From assembly GCA_964035795.1 (NCBI GenBank), contig OZ038324.1:6233030-6297029 (forward strand): DNA of 64,000 nt. The letters run 5' to 3'. The translations under genes and the position numbers were made by a program. Every line of letters starts with the position of its first letter. Within the stretch, counting starts at the first letter, position 1. The notes beneath the pieces are model-generated. The model was not told where the DNA came from. It made no database searches and saw only the letters and a list, made by a program, of their open reading frames with translations. The DNA comes from Pterobdella sp. o SKG-2022. Lineage: Eukaryota; Annelida; Clitellata; Hirudinida; Piscicolidae. Positions 1 through 16,900 of this stretch are shown here, in pieces.

Positions 1-80
1 AGGTTTAATGACATTTCAGTTATTTCTGGTATTAATATAATTACAATATTACACTATTATCAAAGAAAATAAACTGCAAG

Positions 81-941
81 TGATTGACATAGTTGTGACG
101 ACGCCCATCACACAGCTCCTCCCACGAGCCTTGGAACTCGCCACAGAAGAAAATCTCCAATTGAGGGAGGGCCTACCACGTGATCTGTTTGACGTCATGG
201 GGATCGTCAACTCTGACGTCACTGATGACGTAAGAAGGGGTGAAGTAATGAAAAAGATATCGGAGTTGTTTTCGGTTGTGTTGGAGCATGCTCCGGTTGA
301 TTCTGCCGTGGATCAGATGGCCAAGAAGTATGTCTCTTCATCTCTGCCTCCCTGTCTCACTGAGTGTATGTGTGTTTGTGTTCATGTCGTATCGTTATTA
401 TTATTTTATTCCATAATGTTTACATATGTTAACAATACAACGTCCGATTTGAGACATATTTACATTTTGTCCTTCAGTGAACTTCCATTGATTCCAGCGT
501 TTTTGAACCATAAGATACATAATATAATGGGTTAACAGTTTTAAATAATTGAACTGATAAGAATCTAAGTAGTGAGATCTGATAATCACCATCACAACCA
601 CACAGATGAAAAAAAACGTACGATAGACGCCACTATGGACAACTGGTCGCTAGGGGGAGAAAACGCCAACACGGAACTGAGTTTAAATTCAAAAATTAAA
701 ATCGTTCGCAAGAGGGCGTTGAGGTTAGTGACGGAAGAGCAAGTTCACATATACCACAACATCGATAATGACCGCACCTTCGATGACGTCACCAGGGAGC
801 CCATCGTCGTCTCCGCCTCGGTATGTGAGAGGGAGGGAAGTGGGGGTTTTTTGGGGGGTTGAAAAGATAAGAAAATAAAAATTTAGCTAAGTTCACAGAT
901 ATTTAGCTAGGTAGATGGATCTAAAGATAAATAGGTGGATG

Positions 942-1014
<73 letters not shown>

Positions 1015-1395
1015 GTGGATAGATATACAGATACATGGATAACCCCCCCAGGAAGCAGAAGCCATTGAGTTCTTGTTGAAAGCTTATCCCTCTTTCCTCA
1101 AGGTTTATTATCGTTTTATTGATTTTTTTTCATTATTTTTTGTGGCATTATTTTTATTGATATTTTTTCTTCACCAGGTCAAAGACCTGCCGATGAATGA
1201 TAAGCAAGAAAAGGTGTTTTTAATGACCTCTCCGTGTTTTTATGCTATATTTAATTCAAATTTTTACTAAAAATAGGTCTTCATTGTAACCACCAACACC
1301 ACTTTTACACCACCCAGTTGGACTTGGCTCAGTTGTTGTTTGATCGAGGCCTCCTCATCACACACCTTCCTATCCATTCTACTTCCTCTATTTGA
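81..1395 (+). CDS. 3' exons of an unrecognised gene, cut by the left edge
   Basis: I do not recognise this gene. Supported exons are 81-327 (acceptor ctgcaag, donor gtatgt), an exon ending at 820 (donor gtatgt) whose start lies near 600-700, 1052-1102, 1178-1213 and 1318-1395 with stop TGA at 1393-1395. The last four join in phase 0. The 327-to-820 junction is unresolved: the first exon ends in phase 2, while the obvious acceptor at about 605 fits phase 1, so another acceptor or a small exon must exist. The visible protein is soluble and mostly helical-looking, with charged leucine-rich stretches such as ALELATEENLQLREGLPRD and EAIEFLLKAYPSFLK. There is no membrane segment, zinc motif or recognised catalytic motif. 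The last exon could instead begin at 1276 in another frame, but the reading LDLAQLLFDRGLLITHLP looks more protein-like. An AATAAA lies at 1442-1447. Confidence 0.6.
942..1014. repeat. (GATA)n microsatellite
   Basis: About 18 uninterrupted GATA units, followed by a degenerate GATAGGTGGAT continuation. The repeat lies inside an intron of the left-edge gene, between the exons ending at 820 and starting at 1052. Confidence 0.95.
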
Positions 1396-1751
1396 TTATT
1401 TATGATCTTTTATTTTTGTTTTTTTGTTTATATTTCTCAAAAATAAATATTATTTTGTTATTAATAATTTTAAGATTTTGTAAGATTGGAACAATTTAAT
1501 TTCAGTTTTATTTATTTTTCAAATGTTATGAGCTAATCGTTGAATTTGTTGAAGATCAAATAATTAGACAAAAGTTTACTTTTAAACAGAACAATGTAAT
1601 ACTTCAAATAAATATTAAGAATCTTTCGATAAAGCGGAAATGGATGGATGTCACGTGAGCAGACGAAGTGAGTGTAATGGCTACGAAACATGTGTTATCA
1701 ATCAAACGATAAAATGTCGCCCCTCGAACTCATATTCAGCCACACATAAAA

Positions 1752-2573
1752 TCAGAGTATTTTTTCCAGATTATCGGGTTGCTGTGTTGTGTCGAGTGGA
1801 GTGTAGATTGATGGATTTACCACGGCGCATTTTTTGTTGTATGGCGGTGGAGGCGCTCTAGGTTCTTCAGTTCTTTTTTCTTTGTCATATAAGTTTTTGT
1901 TATATGTGTCGTTTGAGAATGTGTTGCTTTTGTATATGTTTTCATTGCTTTTATAAACAATCTCACTGCTTTTGTATATGTTATTGTCGTCATTTTTGTA
2001 TATATTTTCATTTAGTTTATATACATTATTATTTTTAATGAACATATCATTTTTAAACATTTGACTTTCCTCCTCGACCTTCGCAAACACCTCATATCCC
2101 TGTTCAAACGAATAATCCCCAAAGTCAGAGTAGTTGAAAGGGTATTGTTGTTGTTGTTGTTGTTGTTTGTGCCACATATTGTGATCCCATAGAGGCACTT
2201 TGTTGTTTTGCAGAGCACAACTGTTGTAGTTGTTGTAGTTGTGAGCGTCGAAAATAATGTACTGGCTGTTGTTGTTGTTGTATCTAGCAGCCATTTGCCT
2301 CAGTCGTTCAGAAGCCGGACCTGTTACCATGCTCATGGTCGTCATGTTGTTGTTGTTTTTGTTGAGTTTTTCATGTTTTTTTGTTGGTGTTGTATTGCTT
2401 GTTTTGTTATAATCGTTACTTCGGAATACTTTTTTGTAAATTTTACTGTTTTTCTTCTTTACTGATGATTGTAAGAGTGTTGATGCGTTGTTGTAGGGGT
2501 TTTTGTTGAATTTGTTGTATATAGGGAATTTATTTGTAATATTACTATTATTATCATTATTGTTGTTATTATG

Positions 2574-2612
<39 letters not shown>

Positions 2613-2960
2613 GTTGAAGTCTATATTTCCAACCAGGTTGGTTGTGGTGTTTTTTGGCAAGTTGTCGTTCATATTTTTGTTGTTAGTTAGTATATTGTTA
2701 GTGTTTTTTACTGTATTATTAATGTTATTCATGAAATCAGAGCTTTTATTGTTATCCATTATATTATTTTTTGTCCATAATTTGTTGTTAAGCTGGATGT
2801 TTTGTTGTGCCTTGTTGGATGTAGTTATCGACATTGTTGAAGTTGCTACAAATGTCATAATAATAATAATAAACTTATAAAATAATAAGTTATAACTGAA
2901 CTTATGCAAATGGTAGTTTGATGATAATAAAACAATTATGAAGACAAAGGAGCGTGCCAA
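1752..2960 (-). CDS. Asn-rich low-complexity reading frame, possible secreted protein or exon
   Basis: A single open frame of 402 codons with no recognised domain. It contains a pure Asn run interrupted by His and Asp (around residues 115-145), a run of seven Gln, and a repetitive segment built on NIYKSNE/NVYKLNE-like units near residues 310-350. It ends in a Pro-rich tail (RAPPPPYNKK) before the stop. The first 45 residues are strongly hydrophobic and contain two Met choices, the second opening MTFVATSTMS, so a signal peptide or anchor is possible. Non-repeat segments such as QYIIFDAHNYNNYNS and GDYSFEQGYEVFAKVEEE have mixed, protein-like composition. That argues against a chance frame through ATT/GTT repeats, which is the main alternative. 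It could also be one exon of a larger gene. Confidence 0.4.
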
Positions 2961-3087
2961 ACAAAATCACACATCTCCCTTCGAGGCACAATTTAAATGG
3001 AATGTGTATGTGTTTGTGTGTGTGTATTTAGTTTTATATTTGTGTTTTTTGGTTTTCATTTGTGTATGTATGTGTATGCGTTTGTGT

Positions 3088-6689
<3,602 letters not shown>

Positions 6690-6690
<1 letters not shown>

Positions 6691-7085
6691 TATTGCCATT
6701 CATCCACCCGTCTATCCATCTGTATCCTAATCCATCTAACAATTCTTTGCCTCATTTATATATGTATCTATCTATTTATACCTCTACCCATCCACCCATC
6801 CATCCACCTATCCATTCATTCATCCATTCATCTACCTATCCATCCATTCATCTACCTATCTATCTATTCACCTCTCCATGCATTCATCCATTCACAATTA
6901 TTTAGTTAACATACCCATTTATTCATCCACTCATTCATTCCTCCGTCTGTTCATCCACTCATTCATTCCTCCGTCTGTTCATTCACTCATTCATTCCTCC
7001 GTTTGTTCATCCACTCATTCATTCCTCCGTTTGTTCATCCACTCATTCATTCCTCCGTCTGTTCATCCACTCATCAATCCATCAA
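6690..7085. repeat. CATC/CATT-rich tract containing a 28-bp minisatellite
   Basis: Degenerate CATCCATTCATC repeats (about 6690-6900) lead into a 28-bp tandem repeat. Full units start at 6923, 6951, 6979, 7007 and 7035, and a partial unit starts at 7063. Units begin TCATCCACTCATTC and end CCGTCTGT or CCGTTTGT. They differ at only one or two positions, so the array looks recently homogenised. Confidence 0.9.
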
Positions 7086-7628
7086 AATAATATTACACTC
7101 ATTCATCAAATCTCACATCTCTTTCATTGATTTTCCCTTCTTTCACTCATACTGCCATGTTTTTTCTTTCTCTATTCGTACAGTTTCCGCTTTCAGTATG
7201 AAATGCATCCTCTTATCAAAAACACTACTGATAATAAATAGTACTTTTTATTTTATTCTTTTTTCACCTTTTGTACATAAATTCACCCAAAAAAAGCAAA
7301 AATTGAATTTAAAATACTTATGAAAAGTGCATTTTCAATAAAAGCAAATAAATCAATATGGAGGCAATAAATTGGTATTAGACAAGGTATGTCTAACAGG
7401 CCGATAAATCATGCCTTATGTGTCAATTCATGTGTTGTTTTTATTACCTACTACATCACATGTGTGTGAAAGTGTGTCTGTGGTGTTTGTGTGTGTGTGT
7501 GTGAGTGTTTGTGTGATAGGGTGGGTCGTAGGTTGGTTGGTTTGTTTGTTTTGTATGCAAACCATATCGAAAACTACCAATATAACAGATTAATACACAC
7601 GCACGTATACAGGCACACAAAGCACACA

Positions 7629-7777
<149 letters not shown>

Positions 7778-7799
7778 TGAACGCATGATAAAACAAGTG

Positions 7800-9383
7800 T
7801 GGCGAAGGAGCGTATAATCGCATGCTTCACTGACTTCAATGCCTTTTTATCGGCTCTATAATTGCTAATATAACTTCATATTTTTCAATTTTTTCTGCAA
7901 AATGTCCCATCTCAAAACGCTTCTGCTTTACGCTTGTCACATTTTTTTTGCGTTTATTTTTATTGTTTTTTTTTGAGTATTATTTTATTATTTATATTAT
8001 TGTTTTTGATTTCATTATTAGTTTTTTTACCAAGTTTATTCAAGTTTTATTGTGTTTTTTTCTCATTTGTTTTCTCTCTACCCACCTAAAGATTTTTCCA
8101 TATATTAAATTATATTTTATTCTGAATTATATTATACTCGAAATTATATTATATTTTTTTTTATTAGAAACTTTTACATCAGTTCAGAAAAAATATTCAT
8201 ACAAAACACCTCTTATAACAGCGCACAGATATAAAAGAAAATAATTTTTTAGTTTTCTGTTCATTGTTTTATGGTCGTGTCAGTTCTATGTTGCCCTTTA
8301 TATCGCCCATTCATTTAAAGTTCTCCTTCTATGCAGTTTTTTTTTAAGTAATGGCTCTTCAAATTACAATCGTTTGGTTTGTTTATTTGTATTTTAATAA
8401 CGATTATTCTCTCCAAAAATAAATCTAATGAAATAAATAATATTTATGTCAATATATTTATTTTTTATTTTGTTTTAGCTGGTTTCTATTCTAAAATAAC
8501 TTTAATTTTTTTCGTTTTTTAACTAATAATAATTATTATTAATAATGAAATTATAATTAGTTTAAGTTACCTTAACAAAGATTAAACATAGCAAATACTA
8601 GTATTACACCGAAATCTAAATTTTCAAATCATTTTTGAAGCAATGAAAGCAATAGTTCGATAAGTATATTCTCATCATAAACACCTCCAAAAACAAAAAC
8701 AATAATTAGATCAGTTTTCATAAAACAATTCATATTTATATGAAGAAAATTGTGTTTGAGAAGGAAAATGAATGAAACAAAGCAAAAATAAATACTGAAA
8801 AACTATATGAATTATAGTATGGATGGTAGGATAGTGCAATGGATAAATTGATAAATAACGGAATGGATGAATGGATAAATATATAGATAGATGGATGATT
8901 AGATGAATGGATGAATAAATGGAGGGATGAGAAAATAAATAGATAACAAATTTCTAGTTGTGAAGATGGATAGGTAGATTGCGTGATAAACGGAGTGAAT
9001 CTAGAATAAAAATATAGAACATGATGATGTACAGTGTGAAAATATATGATTAGAAGAATGGTATAGACCTATCTCTTGGGTGCTGATGGGACGTTTGAAG
9101 TGAGATTATGATGTGAGTTGATTGGTTGATGAAAGGATGAGGTAAGAGGGATGAGAGAAAGATGAAATGGTTGATAAATATATGAAGAAATATAGATACA
9201 TAAATGATATGAAATGAGAAATATGAATGATATTAAGATGCATGGATGAATGGATGGTTGGATGAAAAACATGCAGAAGAAATAACTACGACAAAAAAAA
9301 GAAGAAAAAAATTGAAAATGGTTGAATGAATTAAATGAAGAAAAATGGATAGATAAGCTAAAGACTAATGGATGGATAAATAA
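7800..9383. other. Non-coding region with degenerate GGATGAATGG repeats
   Basis: There is no recognisable exon. From about 8820 to 9370 the + strand is a decayed tetranucleotide tract of GGAT, GAAT and TAGA words. This is probably an older expansion related to the (TGAA)n block that follows. Confidence 0.6.
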
Positions 9384-9655
9384 AATGAATGAATGAATGA
9401 ATGAATGAATGAATGAATGAATGAATGAATGAATGAATGAATGAATGAATGAATGAATGAATGAATGAATGAATGAATGAATGAATGAATGAATGAATGA
9501 ATGAATGAATGAATGAATGAATGAATGAATGAATGAATGAATGAATGAATGAATGAATGAATGAATGAATGAATGAATGAATGAATGAATGAACGAATGA
9601 ATGAATGAATGAATAAATGAATGAATTAATTAATGAATTAATTAATTAATTAATG
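9384..9655. repeat. (TGAA)n microsatellite, about 270 bp
   Basis: Near-perfect TGAA units run from 9384 to about 9620, then decay into TTAA/ATTA words. One unit near 9593 reads AACG. This is one of the longest tetranucleotide arrays in the window. Confidence 0.97.
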
Positions 9656-10973
9656 TGTGGATGACAAAAATTGTACGTTGTTTTATGAAGGAGACGGAAT
9701 TAATATTCCAATGCAGCTTTTATCCTTATTATTGTTCTTTCATCATTGTTTTTTATATTAATATTTTTATAATAGATTTATCACTACTGTACATTCAGTT
9801 ATCATTATAAATACATCCCACGTTAGTATTACTATTTATAGAATTGTTGTTAAATTTATTGATTCCACTGTTTTTAGCATCTTAAAAGTTCTGTCGTGAT
9901 TTTATGATTCACAATTTTGAGGCTAATTGTTCAAAATATAAAACGGGTAAGATATAACAGTACCATGGTTTTTTGGCGAAAAATCTGTTTTTTGTTCCGC
10001 CTTTATTTATTGTCATGATTATCACTAATTTATTTCATTAAATTATTTTCATATTGAATTTATTTTCAATAATTGGTAGTATATTAATATTCATGCTATC
10101 TTTCTGTCTTTTTATTTTATATATCTAAGTTTTTTTTATCGATTTTTTTTGCTAGCGTTTTATGATAAGGCTAAAATTACCGAAAATTATAGCTTTTGTT
10201 TCTCAATAAACGTATTTAAAAATTTCTCTTATTAATTTTTTTGTTAAAAAAATATATATTAGTTAATTTTTCATCATTATTATTCGGAAAACCCCCACGA
10301 TAATTAGTTTTGTTTCTGTTATTATTATTCAAATTATCAGTCCATTTTTCATCATTATTGTCGAAAATTTTGTTTTTTTATATATTCTCCACAATTTAAA
10401 ACTTGCGCATCATTTTTGATTGATTTTCTTTGTTTAATAGTTTTGGAGATATGTCTTTTGAATCTGTTTTGTTAGTTTCAAATTTTATAATAATTTTTGA
10501 TTTTTTTTAGATTTAAAATTATATAATAACAACAATAGCAATAAAAATCGATGAGTATAGAATAATAGTAAAAATAATATTTATTATGTGTTATTCGAAA
10601 AGAATGAAGTAACATAAAGGTACAGGGAACAGAAAATATAATTTTTCAATAAATGTTGTTTCAAATACATCGGTGGTAGCAGATAGTTTGTGAAACCTTA
10701 CTGAAAAATTTTTACAACTCGGACGATTAAAGCAACATAAAACAAATTTAATAAATTTAAAACCTTTTTTTTAATATTTCAATGTTTCACTACATTATTT
10801 ATTGAGTTTTTTTTAAAAAACGTATTTTATGAGACTTGTTTCTTCTAACCAATGAGCAATCAACACATTTAAGTACAGCGCTTGCCGGGCGATATTTAAT
10901 TTAAAAACAAAGTTTAAAAGTGTCTTTTAAATTAACTATAAAACTTTTATAAATATTCATATTCTAACTCAAA
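9656..10973. other. AT-rich stretch upstream of the SLC35B1-like gene
   Basis: No exon is recognised. The last few hundred bases before 10974 would hold the promoter and 5' UTR of the SLC35B1-like gene. I see no unmistakable core promoter element in this very AT-rich sequence. Confidence 0.5.
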
Positions 10974-13900
10974 ATGAGAACTGATACTGTTACTGAATCT
11001 AAACCAGACGAGTTTGTGGATGACAAAAATGTACCTCACAAAGCTCGTCTGCCGGACACGAAAACAGTGGTTATCTGCTTTTTAGGAATATTTGTCTCCT
11101 TCATATTTTTCGGAATTTTTCAAGAAAAAATGTTAGTTCATACCAATTAGATTTTTTATAAACTACAAAATAATTGAATAAGTTCTGCAAACCACTCAGT
11201 TCAATCACAATGTTGAAAAATTATAAAATAATTTTAAACAATTACATGCATAGGGCAATTATGTTAATTAAAACTTTGGCATGAATTGAAAAATTCCAAC
11301 AAGTTTGTTTTTTTAATCTTGAAATACAAAACATAAGGTTGATCTAAAAGTTTGATGCTTGCTATAAAAGCAATTATGAATTATTACCCAAATGTGAAAA
11401 TGCATATGATAATAATAAAGAAACAGGATGTAACTCAAATTACACCAAATTATTACTCATATTTAATTACTGCTCATATTATCTTTGTTTATATTGTATA
11501 TTCATTATTTTTGTTTTATTAGAAATGATGGTTGATTTAATGAAATTAATTAAATTGTTGTTATAGTTGTACGAAATTTATATAGCTTATCATGGTTCTT
11601 TCTTAAGAACTTTTTGATAAAATAAAACCTGATAAAGAACTTTTGTTAAACTGTAGCTTTAAAAAAATAATTATATTTTTAAAAAGTGAAAAAAACATTT
11701 TTTAAATGTTATTCTAATAATAATTTACGACGTTTGCTATAGTGATGTTTAACCCAGAGAGTTTCAATTCACTTGATATTTGTAAAATATTCTATTATAA
11801 TAATAGGTTATAACAGCTTAATATTTAAAAAAAAACTAGTTTTTAGCCTCTTTCCAAAGTCCTTCACTTTCCTAAGCCTTCCGGCAAGCCGTTCCACAAA
11901 CTTGGGCCTTCAACCTCAAACCTACGCTTTCCAATACTAGACATTTTGGACTTAGGGACGTATAAATTGGTTGAGTCCGAAGATCTAAGTTTTCGCCTTT
12001 CAGGTATTTCAGAGATAGGTATGAGTCTTTCCGATATGTATTTTGGACCATATCCTAGCCTACATTTAAATATAAATAATAATATTTTATAAACTACCCT
12101 ATCCCTAACTTTGACCCAATGCAACTTTTTCAAAACTGGAGTTATATGGTCAAATTTCCTTGTGCCTGTAATTAACCTGGCTGTAGTGTTGATAAGAGAC
12201 TGGACTCTACACAGCTGCTTTTCAAGTAACTTAGCTAACAATGTGTTGCAATAATCTATTCTGCTCAGAATCAAAGCAACATCAAGCGTCCTCAATGAAT
12301 CATAAGAAAGACACTTCTTAATGTACCTTATTTGCCTGAGAGCTGAGAAGCCTGCTTGCAACATCTTACTTATATGTGAGTTCATGCTCAAATCTCTATC
12401 CATGAAAACACCCAGGCTCTTGACGCTTTCTGAAGGTGATATGAAAGTATCCGGTATCCTTATCTGTTTGGTTGGTAACTTGTTCACCTTTTTCAAAGAA
12501 GAAAACCATATAGCTTCAGTTTTGGATCTATTGGACTATTGGATTCCATCCAGGCTGCCATCTCATCGACACAGACAGACAATCTGTTCTGCAATTGCTC
12601 AGTTTCACCAGGGACACAACTAGAATACAATTGTGTGTCATCTGCATATTGGTGAAAACTCAAGTTATGTCTTTGTGCAATTGTTTCTAGATCACTAGAA
12701 TATAGATTAAATAAGAGTGGGCCGATTACAGAACCTTGTGGCACACCAGTATGGAGATGAAATAAATTAGTCCTAACACTATTATTAGTAATATAATAAC
12801 ACCTATTATTTAAATAGCTCTTATACCATTCTAGAACTAAACCCTTAAAACCGAATTTTGAATATAGCTTATTTATTAAAATATTATGATTAACTAAATC
12901 AAAGGCTGAGGAAAGATCCAAAAATATCAAAAGACTAAACCTACCTTCATCAGCTGCTTTTAAAATATCCATGTGGATTTTTGGCATAGCAGTTTCTGTT
13001 GAATGAAAAGGGCGATAAGCAGACTGAAATCTCGGAAAAAGATCATTTTCAACCAAATAACTACGTGTCCTTTCTAAGTATTTTTGATAAAACAGGGACA
13101 TTTGAAATTGGTCTATAGGAGGATCGCTCAAATTGGTTCAGATTGGGTTTTTTCAATATCAGCGTCACACAGGCTAACTTCAAACCTTGAGGAACAGTTC
13201 CTGATTTGAAAGAGGAATTAAATATGCTAACTAAAAAAGGTGCTATCAAGCTTGCTATTCGTTTCAATAGCCAAGTTGGGATCGGATATAAAGCACATTG
13301 TTTATTTGATAAGTTGTTGATCATCTTTACTAATTCCTCTTCATCCACCTCAAAAAATTCGTCTAACACTGAAGTCCTGGATGAAACCTCAATTTGAAAT
13401 AGATCACCATCTACACTTTTGACCTCACCAATTTTATCATCCAAGTATTTCTTAAAACTACCAATTTCTTTTCCTTTACTTTCACTTGCCTTACCCCTAC
13501 CGGCAACCTCATTTATGTATTTCCAAGTTGTCACTGACTTGTTTTTACATTCAAATAGCTTGAGATCCCAAAACTCCTTACTCTTCTTTCTACATAAACA
13601 TTTGTAAAAATTCTTCATCCTGAACCATGTCTCACGATCAGTTGTTGAATGAGACCTCAAGTACTTGCGCTCCAATTTTCTTGTTATGCATTTAGAAATA
13701 TTACATTCCTCATCAAACCAAGCATCAGAGGGTCTCTGATGAATTCTTACAATTTTCTCAGGAATGAGTTCATCTAAAATGCGCTTCAAAGTTGAGAAAT
13801 ACTTGCTCACAGCAGAATCTAAACTCAAGTCTGTTGAAAATACCAAGAGTGTTCAGCAACTTGGAAATAAATTTTTCAACATGCAAATCTTTCCACCTTC

Positions 13901-16900
13901 TCACCTTGAATGTTTTGTACACTAAAGCAGGTACTTTCAGTTGACTCTTCCACATCAAGACCTTATGATCTGAGAAGGAAACATCAAAAAAATCAACTTT
14001 GAATCCAGCCTTAGTGGCCACTACATCCAACCAACCACCCTGTTCATAAGTTGGTTCTGCTACACAAGACTTGAAATCATGCATGTGGAGGATATTCTTA
14101 AAATTTTCTGCATCCTCATCTGCAATACACTCCAGATGAAAATTGAAACCCCCTAAGACTACCACTTCTTCATTATAAGATGACATTATATTCATGATCT
14201 CTTCGAACTCTGCAAAAAAATCACAAGAAGCATATCCAGTTTTGTAAACAACCAAGCCTATAAAGGATTTCAATTTGGAGCTTACTCTTACACACATAAA
14301 TTCAAAAGTGCTAGCTTTCAAAGGAACATCAATCACTATTGCATTTATTTTTGGTTTTTCCAAAAAAACTAGTCCACCATGATTAGTTTTTAGAGACTTC
14401 ACAGACTCAAAGCTTCTAGATCTAGCCTTTTCAAGAACCAATATCCCTTTTTGTCTCAGAATACTTAAGCATACTAAATCTGAGTCATGCCAAGTTTCAG
14501 CCAAAAATAAACCAGCCAACTTGTATTCACTCATCAAGTCTAGCACTTCTTCAACCTTATTGTGTAGAGATCTAACATTAAGAAATCCCAAAGTTAGATC
14601 TTCAACAACCCTCAACCCATGCCTCTATTATATTTTCATTATTAAAAATTGTCATTTTTGAAAATATTTTCATAAATTAAGATCCAAATCAATTAAATAT
14701 GAATTCCAAGTGCATTTTTCCAAAACATTAATTAATTATTATCAATAATTGCACAATGCCTGAATAAGCATACTAATGAATAGACATTGAATATGGAATA
14801 TTTATATTTTTTAAAATTAATTATAACAATAGGAAATAATAACGAAAATAATAGAATCAATAATAAAAATAAAATTTTTATGATATTTTTATACAGCTAG
14901 TTTGTTTGTTTAAGGATGCTTCTGTGTCTTGTCTTCATCATTTCAGCTCAATAATAATCATATAAGGATAGTTTCAACCCTTATCGTTTTCATTATTATT
15001 ATAGTTAGTAGTACATTAGTATTAATAATTTTTTAATCATTACTATTCATGAATTGATATTTGTTTTATTTATTATCACTTCTTAATATATATTTAATTG
15101 AAAATAATTTTTTCAGCTTTCAAACCTCTAATTAAAACAGCTTTTGATAGCTCTATTTTTTCAAAAAAAAAAGATAATTTTCAAAAAGCCTGATATCGTC
15201 ATGAGAAATAAGCATCTAATGTTTTATGATAAAGTGAAACTTCTAGAAATATATACTTTCTATAAAAATAAGTTTTTAGAAAATCCTAGTTATTTTTAAA
15301 AAAGTATAGAATATAAAATAAATATATAAAAAATACATAATATATATTATAAAATATATATAATATAGAATAAATATACAATATATATTTATAAAATTGA
15401 ATGAATGTATTTAAAACCGCAGCATTTTGGGGTTAAAATTTGCGGTATTACTCAAGAGAAAGATACAAAAGATGTGGAACTGTTTCTCTTGTTTCCTAGG
15501 ATGTTTGAAAATTCTTTTTTCATTATTATTATTTTTATTGTTACTGTTTATTTTATTATTATTGTTGTTGTTAGTCTTATGTAGTAAGCTTGAATAGTGA
15601 GAACCTAACATCCTGGTTTCATTTCTGGTTATTAACTGTAATCTTCCAATGTTATTGGTATTATATCTATGTGTGCAAATATGTGTGTATATATCTATTT
15701 ACATTTTCTTGTTTTTTTATATGTTTATATATGTTTTCTGTACGTCTGTTTTTTTTACATTAAGTTATCTATGGCTACTATATATGAAAAAATGTATAAT
15801 ACTACATACAAGTAGCTGAATATAGGTCTTCGATAGAATCTGTAATATTTATATATAATATATACCGTATACTGTATTTATATGTTTGTCCACATTAAGT
15901 ATACATGTATCTATAGATATGTAAAGGATATTTTGGGCTGATGACACATGATCAAGTTTACCAAGGAATATATACTTCACGTTTACATATAGATTCATAC
16001 AGTATATAAATACATATTTACAAAATCACATACCTATGCAAATATATAAACACGTATGTGTACATACGGACACATGTATACACACAAACATACGTTGGGT
16101 ATATAAGTATGTTAGATATTAATCATTCGCTTTTTGGCTTGTCCTGTTTGACTTTAGGGCAGGTAATTTTTTTGTTTGAAATTCTTTTCTTTGAAATTTA
16201 TTTTAATGATAATATTTGGGGTTTTTGGTGTTTTTCGCGGAAGTCTGTGTTTTTTTTGGTATGGAGTGTGTTAACGCTAAGGTGTTTATTTAAGTGGTAT
16301 TTATTTATATCATTTTTTTAATTTTATGCATTTAATTGAAATTATTTATTTTGCACTTTCATTCACTACTATTTTTTTATTTTCTATTTATGATTAATAT
16401 TATTTTTAACTTATCCCAAATAATCATTAATTCAAAGAAAAAAAAACATTTTAAAATTAGTGAAACAAATTCAAATTACAACAAGTCATTTAATCACTAA
16501 GGTTTTGTCCCGGATTCAAACGTGAAATATTGGAACGAGGGGTTGCAAATCCATTAATACAATTCGTACCGGGTATCTATAAAAATGCTCGGGTATAAGT
16601 AGGAATACTCGGGTATAAGTAGGAATACTCGGGTATAAGTAGGAATACTCGGTTAGTAGTAGGAATACTTAGGTATCAGTATAAATACTCAAGTATTAGT
16701 AGAAATACCGGGGTATCAGTAGAAATACTGGGGCAACAGTAGTTTTAATCACTTGGTTTCAGTTCGCATTAGTTAATTATAATTTTTAATGAGCATCAGT
16801 ATAACGTTGTACGGGATATCAGTACATATATCAGCTTTGTGTTCAGTTTCAGTAAATGGTAATTCTTCTTATAGATTACAGATCAATAAGATTATTTTAT

